Source: Flavobacteriales bacterium (GTDB lineage: Bacteria > Bacteroidota > Bacteroidia > DT-38). Taken from it: a DNA stretch of 32,264 nt. The DNA is taken from contig JABSPQ010000021.1 in the NCBI GenBank assembly GCA_013214205.1, positions 1 through 32,264 on the forward strand, read 5' to 3'. The translations under genes were made by a program, and so were the position numbers. Positions 24,892-32,264 of this stretch are shown piece by piece; within the stretch, counting starts at the first letter, position 1, and the number at the start of each line of letters is the position of its first letter. The notes beneath the pieces are model-generated. The model saw only the letters and a program-made list of their open reading frames with translations, had not been told where the DNA came from and searched no databases.

Positions 24892-25458
24892 TTAGTTAAA
24901 AAATATTAAAATTAGAATGGTCATAAACTCTTTTAATTCCGTCCGAAGCGTCTTTAAAGCCCTAGAAACATTGGCTTCTACAGCTTTTTTAGAAATCTTC
25001 ATTTTGTCGGCTATCTCTTGATATTTTAATCCTTCAAATCGACTTAATTCAAAAGATTTTCGGCATTGTTCGGGCAAAGCAGCTATGCTTGCCATAATTT
25101 TTTGATCTAATTCGGCAGAAATTAATTCGTCATGCACAGTAACTTCAACATGGGTTTCTCCTATTAAAACGGCTTGCGTTTCGTGACTGTCTTTGATTTT
25201 TCTATGTCGAAGGTGATTAAGAGAACTATTTCTAACCGACCTATACATGTATGATTTAGGTGACTCCTGAATATCGATAGAATCTCGTTTGTCCCAATAT
25301 CTACAGAAGAAATCCTGAACGGTTTCCTCTGAGAGCGCAACGTCTTGAAGGTATTTATTCGCAAAACCAACCAATGGTTGGTAATACGTTTTAAACAATA
25401 CCTCAAACGATTTCTGATCGCCTGATTTCACATTCTGTACGAGTAATCTTTCCTCCAC
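24892..25458 (-). CDS. ECF RNA polymerase sigma-70 factor
   Basis: 188-residue group IV sigma factor. Region 2 (about 20-90) includes FEVLFKTYYQPLVGFANKYL, VQDFFCRYWDKR and SYMYRSVRNSSLNHLRHRK; region 4 (about 122-172) includes IAALPEQCRKSFELSRFEGL and the helix-turn-helix YQEIADKMKISKKAVEANVS. The start is GTG at 25458: a TGA lies two codons upstream in frame, and the nearby ATG is in another frame. There is no TonB-box promoter directly before it; the gap to the TonB receptor gene is 47 bases, so it is probably co-transcribed with that gene. FecR is encoded next, its presumed anti-sigma partner. Confidence 0.96.
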   Translation of the reverse strand: MEERLLVQNVKSGDQKSFEVLFKTYYQPLVGFANKYLQDVALSEETVQDFFCRYWDKRDSIDIQESPKSYMYRSVRNSSLNHLRHRKIKDSHETQAVLIGETHVEVTVHDELISAELDQKIMASIAALPEQCRKSFELSRFEGLKYQEIADKMKISKKAVEANVSRALKTLRTELKEFMTILILIFFN

Positions 25459-25505
25459 CCATCAAAAATAATTAATAAATGGAGGATATGATTGCTACCT
25501 ACTGT

Positions 25506-27869
25506 TTAAAAATAAACTCTGTAGATAAGATTTGGAATAATGCTCAGTTGTCTTTCGTAAACAATCTCACCATTGTTGAAATATTCGTTTAATCTGGCTT
25601 GGTTGTTCGTAATGTTCAAGATGTCGATTTGAAGCTCTCTTGTTGTTTTGCCCTTGTTTCTTTTCATGCTCATAGAAAAGTTCATTTGAAAAACAGGATC
25701 ACCTTTCGCTTCGTTTCGTAAGTCATAATTACGTTCTTCAGTTTCAATGTCGATTGCCGTGTATCGTTTAGGGCCTCCTAAGAAAAACTTTGTATCCAGA
25801 CTCAACGTTCTGTTCTTTTCTGCTTTACCAAGTCTCATTGTTTTACCAATCAGAAAGTTTGCCGTATAGTTACCGTTGTAAACCGTGTTTCTCCACACGC
25901 CATCAAGTGCTGCATACTTCGATTCGAACAAGGATGCATTCACCAAGAAATAGAATTCGTTGTCTAAGAATCTTTCGAATGTTATTTCTACACCGTAGTT
26001 CTTGCCTTTTCCTTCACTCGTTAAATCGATATTTTTAAACCAATCGCTTTGATCTATAGAAGAGTAGTTTTCTTCAATATCGTTAGCAACTGGTATGTCT
26101 CTTAGCTGCTGATAGTATACTTCTGCCTTAATATTAATTTTCTTGCTAACGCGGTGGTTGTACCCCAAAACATAGTGGTTAGACTTTATCAGTTTTAAAT
26201 CTTCGTTTACCAAATTGCCAATTGAATCTGTTACAGAATAATTAAGCAATGATTCACTTTTTGAGTGCATTCCAAAGCCCAAATTTAAAGCTCCCTTTTC
26301 CGACATTTTCCACTTCATGGCCAATCTTGGTTCTACAGAAGTTTCGTTGTTTAAGCTATAATGCATTGTATGAAGTCCACTAACCATAGTAAGTTCTTCG
26401 CTAAAACGGTGTTTCCACGAAACGAATCCTTGGTAAAGCATTTCGTTTTCTTTCATGTCCATTTCAAGATATCTCTGTTCGTCATCCTCATCATAGTAAT
26501 CCGAAAAGTTGACGAATGTGCTCTGCTTAACAATTACACCCGCTTTAATCCTGTTTTTAGCATTGATCTTATTATTTAAAGTAATAGCATATCTCAATCG
26601 GTTTTTTGATAAATTACTGTGTGCTTGGTTGCGGCTCACTGAATCTTTTGCCAGTAGTAACCTGTCCGACATAAAGTCTTCTTTATCTATATCCGAATAG
26701 AAATACGTTTTCTCTCCATCGTATCCGCTACCATTAGTTGACAGGGCAACAGAAGATTTTATAAAGGTTTTATTATTGATAAAATACGTGTTAGAAAGTC
26801 CAACAACACCCATATACGATGAGTATTTACCTTGCCAAGATCGAACTGGATTCGAAGTGTCTTTATAAGTTTCTAAAATACTACTCATTCCACCAATTCC
26901 GAAGAGAGAAAAGATACCAGCCTTTTTTGTTGGCACATGAATTTTAAGCGCTGCATCTGTGTATTTAGGAACTCCGTTAAAATCTACCACTCCCAATCCG
27001 TCTAATAAAGCCAACGAAGAATAACGATAATTAAAAAGATACGATGCCTTGCTGCTATCGCTAAACGGGCCTTCTGCTGTTGCATCCAATCCCAAAGCAC
27101 CCAATCCAACCGAGTATTCTCTTTTCTCATTGTTTCCCTTTCTCAGTTTCATGTCCATAACGCCAGAGTAAGCGTTGCCATATTCGGGCGCAAATGCACT
27201 GGTAGAGAAATCTGAATTATCTAGAATATTTGATGTAAGGATGCTAATTGGTCCACCTGATGCGCCCTCATCCGCAAAGTGATTAGGGTTTGGAATCTCC
27301 ACATCATCCAATCTCCATAAAATTCCTTTTGGCGAATTACCTCTAACAATAATATCGTTGTTGCCATCGTAGTTACCGCTAACGCCTGCAAATGCAGATA
27401 CCATACGAGAAGGATCGTTAAATGAACCCGCGTACTTTTTTGTTTCCTCAACGGAAATTGCTTGGGTGCTCGAAATAGACATTTCGTTTTGTGCTACAGA
27501 AACATCTTGCCTAGCCGTTATTTTAACTTCGCCTAGCTGAGTTAAGGATTCAAGCAGGTTGATTTCCAATACAACTTCTTTACCTGTGTTTACCTCAACG
27601 TTTTGAATTTGTGTGTTTTCATAACCTAAGGCAGAAATGGTAAGGTTTATTCGACCGATTTTCACATCGGTCATTTTAAAGTAGCCATCAATGTCTGTGG
27701 CGGCTCCTTTAAATGGATCGGAACCAGGGATTATAATGTTGGCACCAAATATTGGAGCTTTAGAATCTTCGTCTACAACTCTACCTCTTACGGTTTGGGT
27801 GAGTTGTTGCGCGTTTACTATTTGTGCAATGAAAAATAGGAATGTAATGAGTGTCAGTTTAGCTTTCAT
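25506..27869 (-). CDS. TonB-dependent receptor with carboxypeptidase-like N-terminal domain
   Basis: Outer-membrane active transporter, 787 residues. Signal peptide (ends near IVNAQQ); carboxypeptidase-regulatory-like domain (about 25-110: RGRVVDEDSKAPIFGANIII, TDIDGYFKMTDVKIG); plug domain (about 120-240: SFNDPSRMVSAFAGVSGNY, NDIIVRGNSPKGILWRLDD, GGPISILTSNILDNSDFSTS, GNAYSGVMDMKLR); and a barrel ending in RQLSIIPNLIYRVYF with terminal Phe. It lacks an STN domain. No SusD-like partner lies next to it. Substrate unknown; the plug motif GNSPKGILWRLDDVEIPNPN is typical of the Bacteroidetes 'TonB-dependent receptor/carboxypeptidase-like' group. It begins the sigma operon and has an ECF-like promoter 40 bases upstream. 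Confidence 0.94.
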   Translation of the reverse strand: MKAKLTLITFLFFIAQIVNAQQLTQTVRGRVVDEDSKAPIFGANIIIPGSDPFKGAATDIDGYFKMTDVKIGRINLTISALGYENTQIQNVEVNTGKEVVLEINLLESLTQLGEVKITARQDVSVAQNEMSISSTQAISVEETKKYAGSFNDPSRMVSAFAGVSGNYDGNNDIIVRGNSPKGILWRLDDVEIPNPNHFADEGASGGPISILTSNILDNSDFSTSAFAPEYGNAYSGVMDMKLRKGNNEKREYSVGLGALGLDATAEGPFSDSSKASYLFNYRYSSLALLDGLGVVDFNGVPKYTDAALKIHVPTKKAGIFSLFGIGGMSSILETYKDTSNPVRSWQGKYSSYMGVVGLSNTYFINNKTFIKSSVALSTNGSGYDGEKTYFYSDIDKEDFMSDRLLLAKDSVSRNQAHSNLSKNRLRYAITLNNKINAKNRIKAGVIVKQSTFVNFSDYYDEDDEQRYLEMDMKENEMLYQGFVSWKHRFSEELTMVSGLHTMHYSLNNETSVEPRLAMKWKMSEKGALNLGFGMHSKSESLLNYSVTDSIGNLVNEDLKLIKSNHYVLGYNHRVSKKINIKAEVYYQQLRDIPVANDIEENYSSIDQSDWFKNIDLTSEGKGKNYGVEITFERFLDNEFYFLVNASLFESKYAALDGVWRNTVYNGNYTANFLIGKTMRLGKAEKNRTLSLDTKFFLGGPKRYTAIDIETEERNYDLRNEAKGDPVFQMNFSMSMKRNKGKTTRELQIDILNITNNQARLNEYFNNGEIVYERQLSIIPNLIYRVYF

Positions 27870-27908
27870 GAGTGTAAAATTAATTTGAATTTTTTAATGT
27901 TTCAATTC

Positions 27909-27935
27909 TATGACACTCGGATTTATGCATACCCT
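27909..27935 (-). promoter_or_regulatory. Predicted ECF sigma promoter of the TonB receptor-sigma operon
   Basis: On the minus strand TATAGGGTAT, 13 bases, then TGTCATA. It matches the element before the LA_2272-repeat gene in every base of both motifs, with unrelated sequence in the spacer. Its position upstream of the operon that probably includes the sigma gene implies positive autoregulation. Confidence 0.7.
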
Positions 27936-28031
27936 ATACAGGAATAACGAAAGTACAGCTAAGTAGTTATAACAGTGTGGTTTTAGGCTAAATAAAACTT
28001 AGTATTTATGGTATTGGTGTTCTTTTCTGTA

Positions 28032-28225
28032 CCACGACCTAAAGGACGTGGCAAAAGCATCAATTGTTGTTTTAATCATTTTAAAAATTAAAAAGAAAGG
28101 CATTTCGTTCGTCGGTCTGTGCTTGACCTAAAGGATAAACAAAAGCAAAATGCTCTTTTTTGCCGCTTCCTTCAGGTGGCGGTAAAAAAGTGATTTGGTT
28201 CTATGTGTAGCACCTAAAAGACACA
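28032..28225. repeat. Cluster of degenerate palindromes with a CCTAAAGG-like core
   Basis: The 431-base gap between the divergent TonB receptor and STAS-like genes has no gene but four related elements: CCACGACCTAAAGGACGTGG (28032-28051); GCTTG-ACCTAAAGG-..AAAGC (28121-28145); CCGC-TT-CCTTCAGG-TG-GCGG (28163-28182); and TGTGT-AGCACCTAAAAG-ACACA (28204-28225). Three are preceded by CTGT/CTAT and followed by A-rich DNA at intervals of about 85-90 bases. The outer arms differ but stay complementary, as if structure were kept while sequence changed. Confidence 0.45.
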
Positions 28226-28266
28226 GAATAATCATCTCATTTAAATAGATTAATATTTCTTCAAAC

Positions 28267-28274
28267 TATCTTTG
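28267..28274 (+). promoter_or_regulatory. -7 promoter element of the STAS-like gene
   Basis: TATCTTTG matches TAnnTTTG and lies 26 bases before the start codon at 28301. No clear -33 TTG is seen. Confidence 0.45.
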
Positions 28275-28300
28275 ATGCACTTAACAAACAACAGTAGCAC

Positions 28301-28669
28301 ATGGGAAATTTTGATATAGCCAGTTATCATAAATATTATTTTGACTTAGAGTTTTACGATATTCCCATGAGAACTATAGCAAAAGATGATTTAATCCCTT
28401 TTGGTAAAGAATTGGTAGATGTTTTAAAACAACGAACCGAAAAAATAAATTTGATTATTGATTTTACCGAAGTTAAAATTAATACCGCTTTTATGCAGTC
28501 GTTTAAAAAAGATGGTGTGGTTCTAAAACCATTAATCGGCACTCAGGTTGCAATTGGCGTTAAGGGCATTAGTTATGTACTAATGCTTGCCTACCAAGCA
28601 TATACTAAAAAAAGTTTTGTTGTTTTTCGTACTAGAGATGAGGCTATGAAGTATCTTCAAGAATTATAA
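28301..28669 (+). CDS. Hypothetical protein, possible STAS-like fold
   Basis: 122 residues, no signal peptide, no membrane segment. Alternating strands and helices (INLIIDFTEVKINTAFMQSF, VAIGVKGISYVLMLAYQAYT, FVVFRTRDEAMKYLQEL) resemble STAS/SpoIIAA-like domains found in anti-anti-sigma factors and related regulators; the DFTEV segment stands where such domains have a conserved DFS/DLS. The resemblance is by eye only. The next gene, an HTH regulator, begins 14 bases after the stop, so the two probably form an operon. Confidence 0.7.
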   Translation: MGNFDIASYHKYYFDLEFYDIPMRTIAKDDLIPFGKELVDVLKQRTEKINLIIDFTEVKINTAFMQSFKKDGVVLKPLIGTQVAIGVKGISYVLMLAYQAYTKKSFVVFRTRDEAMKYLQEL

Positions 28670-28683
28670 CCTAGTCAACTTTA

Positions 28684-29126
28684 ATGGACGATTTATTAAG
28701 TAAAAAGCAACGTAATATTGTATCGTTAGAAACGCTACTAGAATCTAACAGAAAATTCCTACTTCAAATAAAGCGCGATTTAGAGAAGGTATTAAAAAAT
28801 GACAATTCAGATAAAAATTCAGGAGTTCAAAAGCTTATTAATAAGATTGCCAAAAGGGAAAAATACGAATACGACTACGATTTATTAATTGTTCATTTCG
28901 AAGAAGTTCATCCGGATTTCTACAAACATATTTTAGCAAAAACACCACTCTAACTGTAAGAGACCTCCGTCTATTGGCGTTAATAAAATTAGAATTAACC
29001 AATAAAGACGTTGCCATTTTACAAAACATAACTTACGATGGTGTGCGAAAATCAATTCAGAGAATCAGGAAAAAAGTCGGCCTTACAGAAGATGTGTCGA
29101 TAAGGGATTTTGTACGATTATTCTAG
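28684..29126 (+). pseudogene. LuxR-type HTH regulator, frameshifted
   Basis: The first frame (28684-28953) encodes 89 residues: a coiled-coil-like charged segment, then YDLLIVHFEEVHPDFYKHIL. It stops just where the family's HTH begins. Re-entering the -1 frame at about 28954 gives LTVRDLRLLALIKLELTNKD, VAILQNITYDGVRKSIQRIR and KKVGL to TAG 29124-29126: a complete C-terminal DNA-binding domain with the usual LT..ELR-, NK.IA- and V..R..R.RKK-like positions. Such domains end Bacteroidetes regulators of the triple-tyrosine or TPR type. One missing or extra base near 28950 explains the break. It might be a sequencing error; no slippery heptamer is apparent. Confidence 0.8.
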
Positions 29127-29133
29127 GAATCGA

Positions 29134-29328
29134 TTATTTCTTAAGAAAGGTAGATATTAGGAGCACTGCACCTAAAGCTGCAACTACAAACGCAATGATG
29201 TATCCATTTTTATTTAAGCGATAAGATTCATATTCGCGTCGTACATTCCAAATCATGAATAGGCCTATGGCCAAAATGATGCCATTACCGATTTCGGTAC
29301 CGAATAAAAACTGAAATATTTTTGCCAT
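29134..29328 (-). CDS. Small two-helix membrane protein, unknown
   Basis: 64 residues with two hydrophobic segments (about 12-26, GIILAIGLFMIWNV, and 43-61, YIIAFVVAALGAVLLISTF) around a basic, tyrosine-rich loop (RREYESYRLNKNG). The composition is that of a real membrane protein. The stop is 8 bases from that of the convergent HTH regulator. No family recognised. Confidence 0.6.
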   Translation of the reverse strand: MAKIFQFLFGTEIGNGIILAIGLFMIWNVRREYESYRLNKNGYIIAFVVAALGAVLLISTFLKK

Positions 29329-29389
29329 TTGATTGGTGAGCTCTGCTTGATTTTATCAAAGGGCAATTTACAAACTTCTCAACATTAAT

Positions 29390-29420
29390 GCGACCATGCT
29401 ACTGAGAATAACATGGTCGC
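29390..29420 (-). terminator. Hairpin terminator after the gene at 29448
   Basis: GCGACCATG and CATGGTCGC form a perfect 9-bp stem with a 13-base loop, starting 28 bases past the stop of the minus-strand gene. No strong U-run follows, so efficiency is uncertain; the position favours a terminator. Confidence 0.5.
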
Positions 29421-29447
29421 TAGTTTTGGTTAAATAAATCTCCGGTT

Positions 29448-29900
29448 CTAAGCCACTACACTTATTCCATAGAATGCAGATTTTGGTTGAGGTTTTTCTG
29501 CTCCCCAATCTTTTACGTCGGCTGCAGCTGAATCTTCCAATCCGTTAACCGTTACGCTTTTAAAACGCAGTATCGAATTGTGCTCATCGCCATCTATTGC
29601 AGCTGTGCACAGCTCAACTTTTACCACACAGTTTCCTGTTAAAACAGTTGGATCGATAGTAACGATTCCAAAAGCAGTTTTCTCCTCGCCATTGAATTTA
29701 TAGTTGGCCATTAAACCAAACTCTGTATCGTTGGTTCCTGTGTTTGTCCATGTCCATGGGCTGTTACCCGCAGGAGCTGGACTCCAAAAGATTCCGGTTG
29801 ATGGATCAACCATATTTCCGAATACCAGACCTGTTACATGACTAAGGTATTCTGCGCTACCTTCTCTTTTTAATTTGATTATTATTGATGTTGCTGACAT
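29448..29900 (-). CDS. Hypothetical protein, strand-rich, unknown family
   Basis: 150 residues beginning MSATSIIIKLKREGSAEYLS, with no signal peptide or membrane segment. It is rich in Gly, Thr, Ser, Trp and Asn (IFWSPAPAGNSPWTWTNTGT, FGLMANYKFNGEEKTAFGIV) and looks like a soluble beta-sandwich, such as a lectin- or tube-like protein. I do not recognise a family. It stands alone between a hairpin terminator and a 207-base gap before trhO. Confidence 0.65.
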   Translation of the reverse strand: MSATSIIIKLKREGSAEYLSHVTGLVFGNMVDPSTGIFWSPAPAGNSPWTWTNTGTNDTEFGLMANYKFNGEEKTAFGIVTIDPTVLTGNCVVKVELCTAAIDGDEHNSILRFKSVTVNGLEDSAAADVKDWGAEKPQPKSAFYGISVVA

Positions 29901-30107
29901 AGTATTGAAGTTTTAATGCTCTCCTACTCTTTTAAGGTTTTTCGGATTCCACCAGCAAAATCCCAAATCAATTGAAATGTAACGAACCCCTCATTGATTT
30001 TACTTAATGCAAGTAAATGAATCTATTTATCTTATTACTATGTACTTATGTCTATTTTTAAGTGGTGGAATTACCTAATTCATAGAATATTATTCTATAA
30101 ACCTCAG

Positions 30108-31163
30108 CTACAAGCCCTTCAACTTCTCGTTTATTTGGTCGGTTAATTTAGGACGGAGACGCCCTTTTTTGTAGATATTGCCTTGTGTAAACCTAATGCC
30201 TTTGCGCAATACGCGTTGTTCTTCTTCTGGTAACGAATTAAAATCTTTGCACACTTTACAGCAACAACCATTGTGTTTTTCTTTGCATTTTCCGCATTGA
30301 ATAAAAAGCAGGTGACATGCTTCGTTTAAACAATTTACATGCGTGTCGCATGGTTCTCCACATTGATGACAATTCGCTACTACTTCATCTCCAATAGATT
30401 CAGCCATTCGCTTATCGAAAACAAAGTTTTTACCAATGTACCTATTCTCTAAACCTTGTTCCTTTACTTGTCTGTCGTACTCTATAATGCCGCCCTCTAA
30501 TTGATGCACGTTCTCGAAACCTTGGTGCTTAAACCAAGCACTCGCCTTTTCGCAACGAATGCCCCCAGTGCAATACATAGCGATATTCTTATCCTTATGC
30601 GGCTCCAATAATTCCTCAATAATTGGCAACGAATCTCTAAAAGTATCCACATCAGGTTTAATCGCGCCTTCAAAATACCCCACCTCAGTTTCGTAGTGGT
30701 TCCGCATGTCTATTAATATAGTCTCGGGATCGGCAATAAGTTCGTTGAACTCTTGCGCCTTTAAATGCTTGCCTCTATCTGTAACATCAAACGATTCATC
30801 AGTTAAGCCATCAGCAACAATTTTTGCCCGGTGCTTTATCTTGAGTTTTACAAAGGAGAACTCCTTCTCTTCTCGCGCAATATTTAAACGAACGTCTTTT
30901 AAAAAACCTGTTCCACTTAAAACTTCAACAAAGGCGTCAAAATTCTCTTTCGGTACACTCATTTGAGCATTAATGCCTTCGTGCGCAACATAAATTCGGC
31001 CCAATGCACCAACCACTTCTAGTTGCTCATAAAAGTAATTTCTGAAAATATCGGGATTCCCAATTTTATGATATTGGTAAAACGACACGGTAATGCGCAT
31101 TACATCATCGTTGGCCATTTGAACCTCTAGTACTTTCCGATCTATTTTATTGTAAAGCTGCAT
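30108..31163 (-). CDS. trhO: tRNA uridine(34) hydroxylase TrhO (YceA-type rhodanese)
   Basis: TrhO hydroxylates U34 in certain tRNAs, a step towards 5-oxyacetyluridine-type modifications, using an oxygen-dependent route. The 351-residue protein has the N-terminal acylphosphatase-like domain (VSFYQYHKIGNPDIFRNYF .. GRIYVAHEGINAQ), the rhodanese domain (about 130-245) with active-site loop CTGGIRCEK (Cys198) and LEGGI, and a C-terminal cysteine-rich zinc-binding-like module (CHQCGEPCDTHVNCLNEAC ... CGKC...CCCKVC). Length and order fit the long bacterial form. It is divergent from the pirin pseudogene. Confidence 0.95.
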   Translation of the reverse strand: MQLYNKIDRKVLEVQMANDDVMRITVSFYQYHKIGNPDIFRNYFYEQLEVVGALGRIYVAHEGINAQMSVPKENFDAFVEVLSGTGFLKDVRLNIAREEKEFSFVKLKIKHRAKIVADGLTDESFDVTDRGKHLKAQEFNELIADPETILIDMRNHYETEVGYFEGAIKPDVDTFRDSLPIIEELLEPHKDKNIAMYCTGGIRCEKASAWFKHQGFENVHQLEGGIIEYDRQVKEQGLENRYIGKNFVFDKRMAESIGDEVVANCHQCGEPCDTHVNCLNEACHLLFIQCGKCKEKHNGCCCKVCKDFNSLPEEEQRVLRKGIRFTQGNIYKKGRLRPKLTDQINEKLKGL

Positions 31164-31315
31164 TGATAATTATTGATGGCAAAGATAAGAAGGTTGGCAA
31201 TAAAAACCACTCAACAATTTTATGGCTATCCGAGCACGCTTCTAGTCCTACCTTGCTAAAGCGAATACTTGCATTTCGTTTATTTTACTGTAGTTTAGAG
31301 ATAACATTATTTAGC

Positions 31316-32083
31316 ATGACAAACACCGTCGAAATTTTATAAAAAAAGCAGCAATTGCCATAACAGGTCTTAGTGCTGGTTATAGTATTTATGATTTTTC
31401 TTCTCAGAAAAAAGAAAAACCTACTCCTATGAATGATTCATCTGGCAATGATTCCGCTGTTATTAAGGTTCGAGAACTTCAATTTACTTGGGACACTTTA
31501 GACCCTTTTATTTTCTGTGTACACTACGAGGACTTTTATCCTGAAGGAAACGAGGAAATGAGCCCAAAGCCAAGAACGGCGGGTAGAAGCTTAGGACAGG
31601 ATTTCGGACACAAGGACTAGAACTATGTACCATGGTATGAAGGCACCAGGCTGCACGAAGCATCCGCATTGTGGTTTTGAAACGATTACAATTGTTAGAA
31701 AAGGTGTTGTAGATCATGTAGATTCTGCTGGTGGTCAAGGTCGTTTTGGGAATGGAGATGTGCAGTGGGTAACCGCTGGAGGTGGTATTGAATATTCGGA
31801 GATGTTTCCATTGGTTAATAAGGACGAAACCAACACAATGGAGTTATTCTAGATTTGGTTGAACTTACCCAAGAATAAAAAAGATGCTGAACCAAACTAT
31901 TTGATGTTTGGGGGCGAAGAAATTCCAGGGATCACAACTAAGAGTAAAAATGAAGCAAGCACAGAAATTAAAGTTATTGCAGGCCATTTTAATAATGTTA
32001 AAGCACTAACTCCTCCACCAAATTCATGGGCTGCCGATCCAAACAATGGTTTAGCTATATGGAATCAATCCCGTCCTAAATAA
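31316..32083 (+). pseudogene. Pirin family protein with Tat-like signal, multiply disrupted
   Basis: Pirins are cupin-fold proteins of mostly unknown substrate; some secreted ones have Tat signals. ATG 31316 (MTNT) loses frame within five codons; one extra base in the CC run near 31326 would give M-TNT-RRNFIKKAAIAITGLSAG, a twin-arginine signal. The pirin body then reads VRELQFTWDTLDPFIFCVHY .. [22 protein letters not shown] (31618-31620, Trp expected), a +1 indel at 31621-31624, [20 protein letters not shown] (with the expected HPH.GFET metal-site motif), [20 protein letters not shown] .. ELF, TAG (31850-31852, Gln expected), then IWLNLPKN and a divergent end at 32083. The last third of the family is missing. 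Two frameshifts, two nonsense codons and a short 3' end make decay certain. Confidence 0.88.
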
Positions 32084-32147
32084 AATCCAGAACCTATTAA
32101 AGGCCTTGATTCAACAGTAAAATTTACTTAAAAATCATTAGAAGTTG

Positions 32148-32192
32148 AAAAGCCCCCCCCTGGTGAGTAATATTGGGAGGTTTTTCTTTTTT
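32148..32192 (+). terminator. Terminator-like structure after the pirin remnant
   Basis: AAAA-G-CC-C-CCC pairs with GGG-A-GG-TTTT (one mismatch, one bulge) around an AT-rich loop, then TTTTTCTTTTTT gives a U-run. The C-run of eight at 32153-32160 makes the exact stem uncertain. The remaining 70 bases hold nothing recognisable. Confidence 0.4.
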
Positions 32193-32264
32193 CAAAAAGG
32201 GTTTATCTAACCATTTTTGAAGTTCTATCTTAACAAATAGGTTGAGTCTTAGAAAGGCAACAAA

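Noticed and set aside
28141-28190. Terminator for one of the genes flanking the 27.9-28.3 kb gap
   Set aside because: Both flanking genes are transcribed away from the gap, so no terminator is expected there, and the T/A runs lie inside the stems rather than after them.
5404-32083. Stop codon reassignment as an explanation for in-frame TAA, TAG and TGA in several genes
   Set aside because: The same three codons end intact genes throughout the window (for example trkA TAA, the MFS pseudogene tail TAG, the CotH-like gene TGA), and the interrupted genes also have frameshifts.

Overview
The window comes from a low-GC Bacteroidetes (Bacteroidota) chromosome. The evidence is internal: a PorP/SprF-like protein next to a cargo with a gliding-motility (type B) C-terminal domain, SprB-like repeat proteins with a type A T9SS sorting domain, an ECF sigma/FecR/TonB receptor set, AT-rich intergenic DNA and TAnnTTTG-type -7 promoter elements. 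No rRNA, tRNA, CRISPR or intact insertion sequence is visible.

Layout. 1-830: partial ORF and a broken acyltransferase (minus). 1041-3835: trkA-trkH potassium uptake operon. 3970-7734: an MFS transporter, a decayed tandem copy, and a third 28-codon tail fragment; a YhcG-type PDDEXK nuclease gene sits between the last two. 7801-10293 (minus): type B CTD cargo followed by its PorP/SprF partner, start and stop overlapping as TAATG. 10426-13865 (plus): two secreted unknowns, a small membrane protein, then a LOG-family gene with a chromate transporter. 14271-15848 (minus): CotH-like lipoprotein. 16091-20227 (minus): two paralogous SprB-repeat proteins with nearly identical 5' ends. 20474-27869 (minus): TonB receptor, ECF sigma factor, FecR anti-sigma, an STN-domain/LA_2272-repeat fusion, and a stand-alone LA_2272-repeat protein. 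28301-29126 (plus): STAS-like protein and a frameshifted HTH regulator. 29134-31163 (minus): two small unknowns and trhO. 31316-32083 (plus): a pirin pseudogene.

Most notable is 20474-27935. The STN domain, which in classical systems belongs to the TonB receptor that signals to FecR, is here fused to an LA_2272-type surface-repeat barrel encoded directly after (and overlapping) fecR, while the neighbouring TonB receptor lacks STN. Three transcription units of this cluster carry the same motif upstream, AGGGTRT-N13-TGTCAWR, which looks like the promoter recognised by the encoded ECF factor. I infer an autoregulated surface-signalling circuit that controls two LA_2272 proteins and a TonB receptor.

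A second theme is gene breakage. Seven reading frames are interrupted: acyltransferase, MFS copy 2, MFS fragment, type B cargo, second SprB paralogue, HTH regulator and pirin. Several are clearly decayed by multiple lesions. Others carry one lesion, and in both T9SS cargos it falls at or near the C-terminal secretion domain. Sequencing or assembly error cannot be excluded for the single-base indels.
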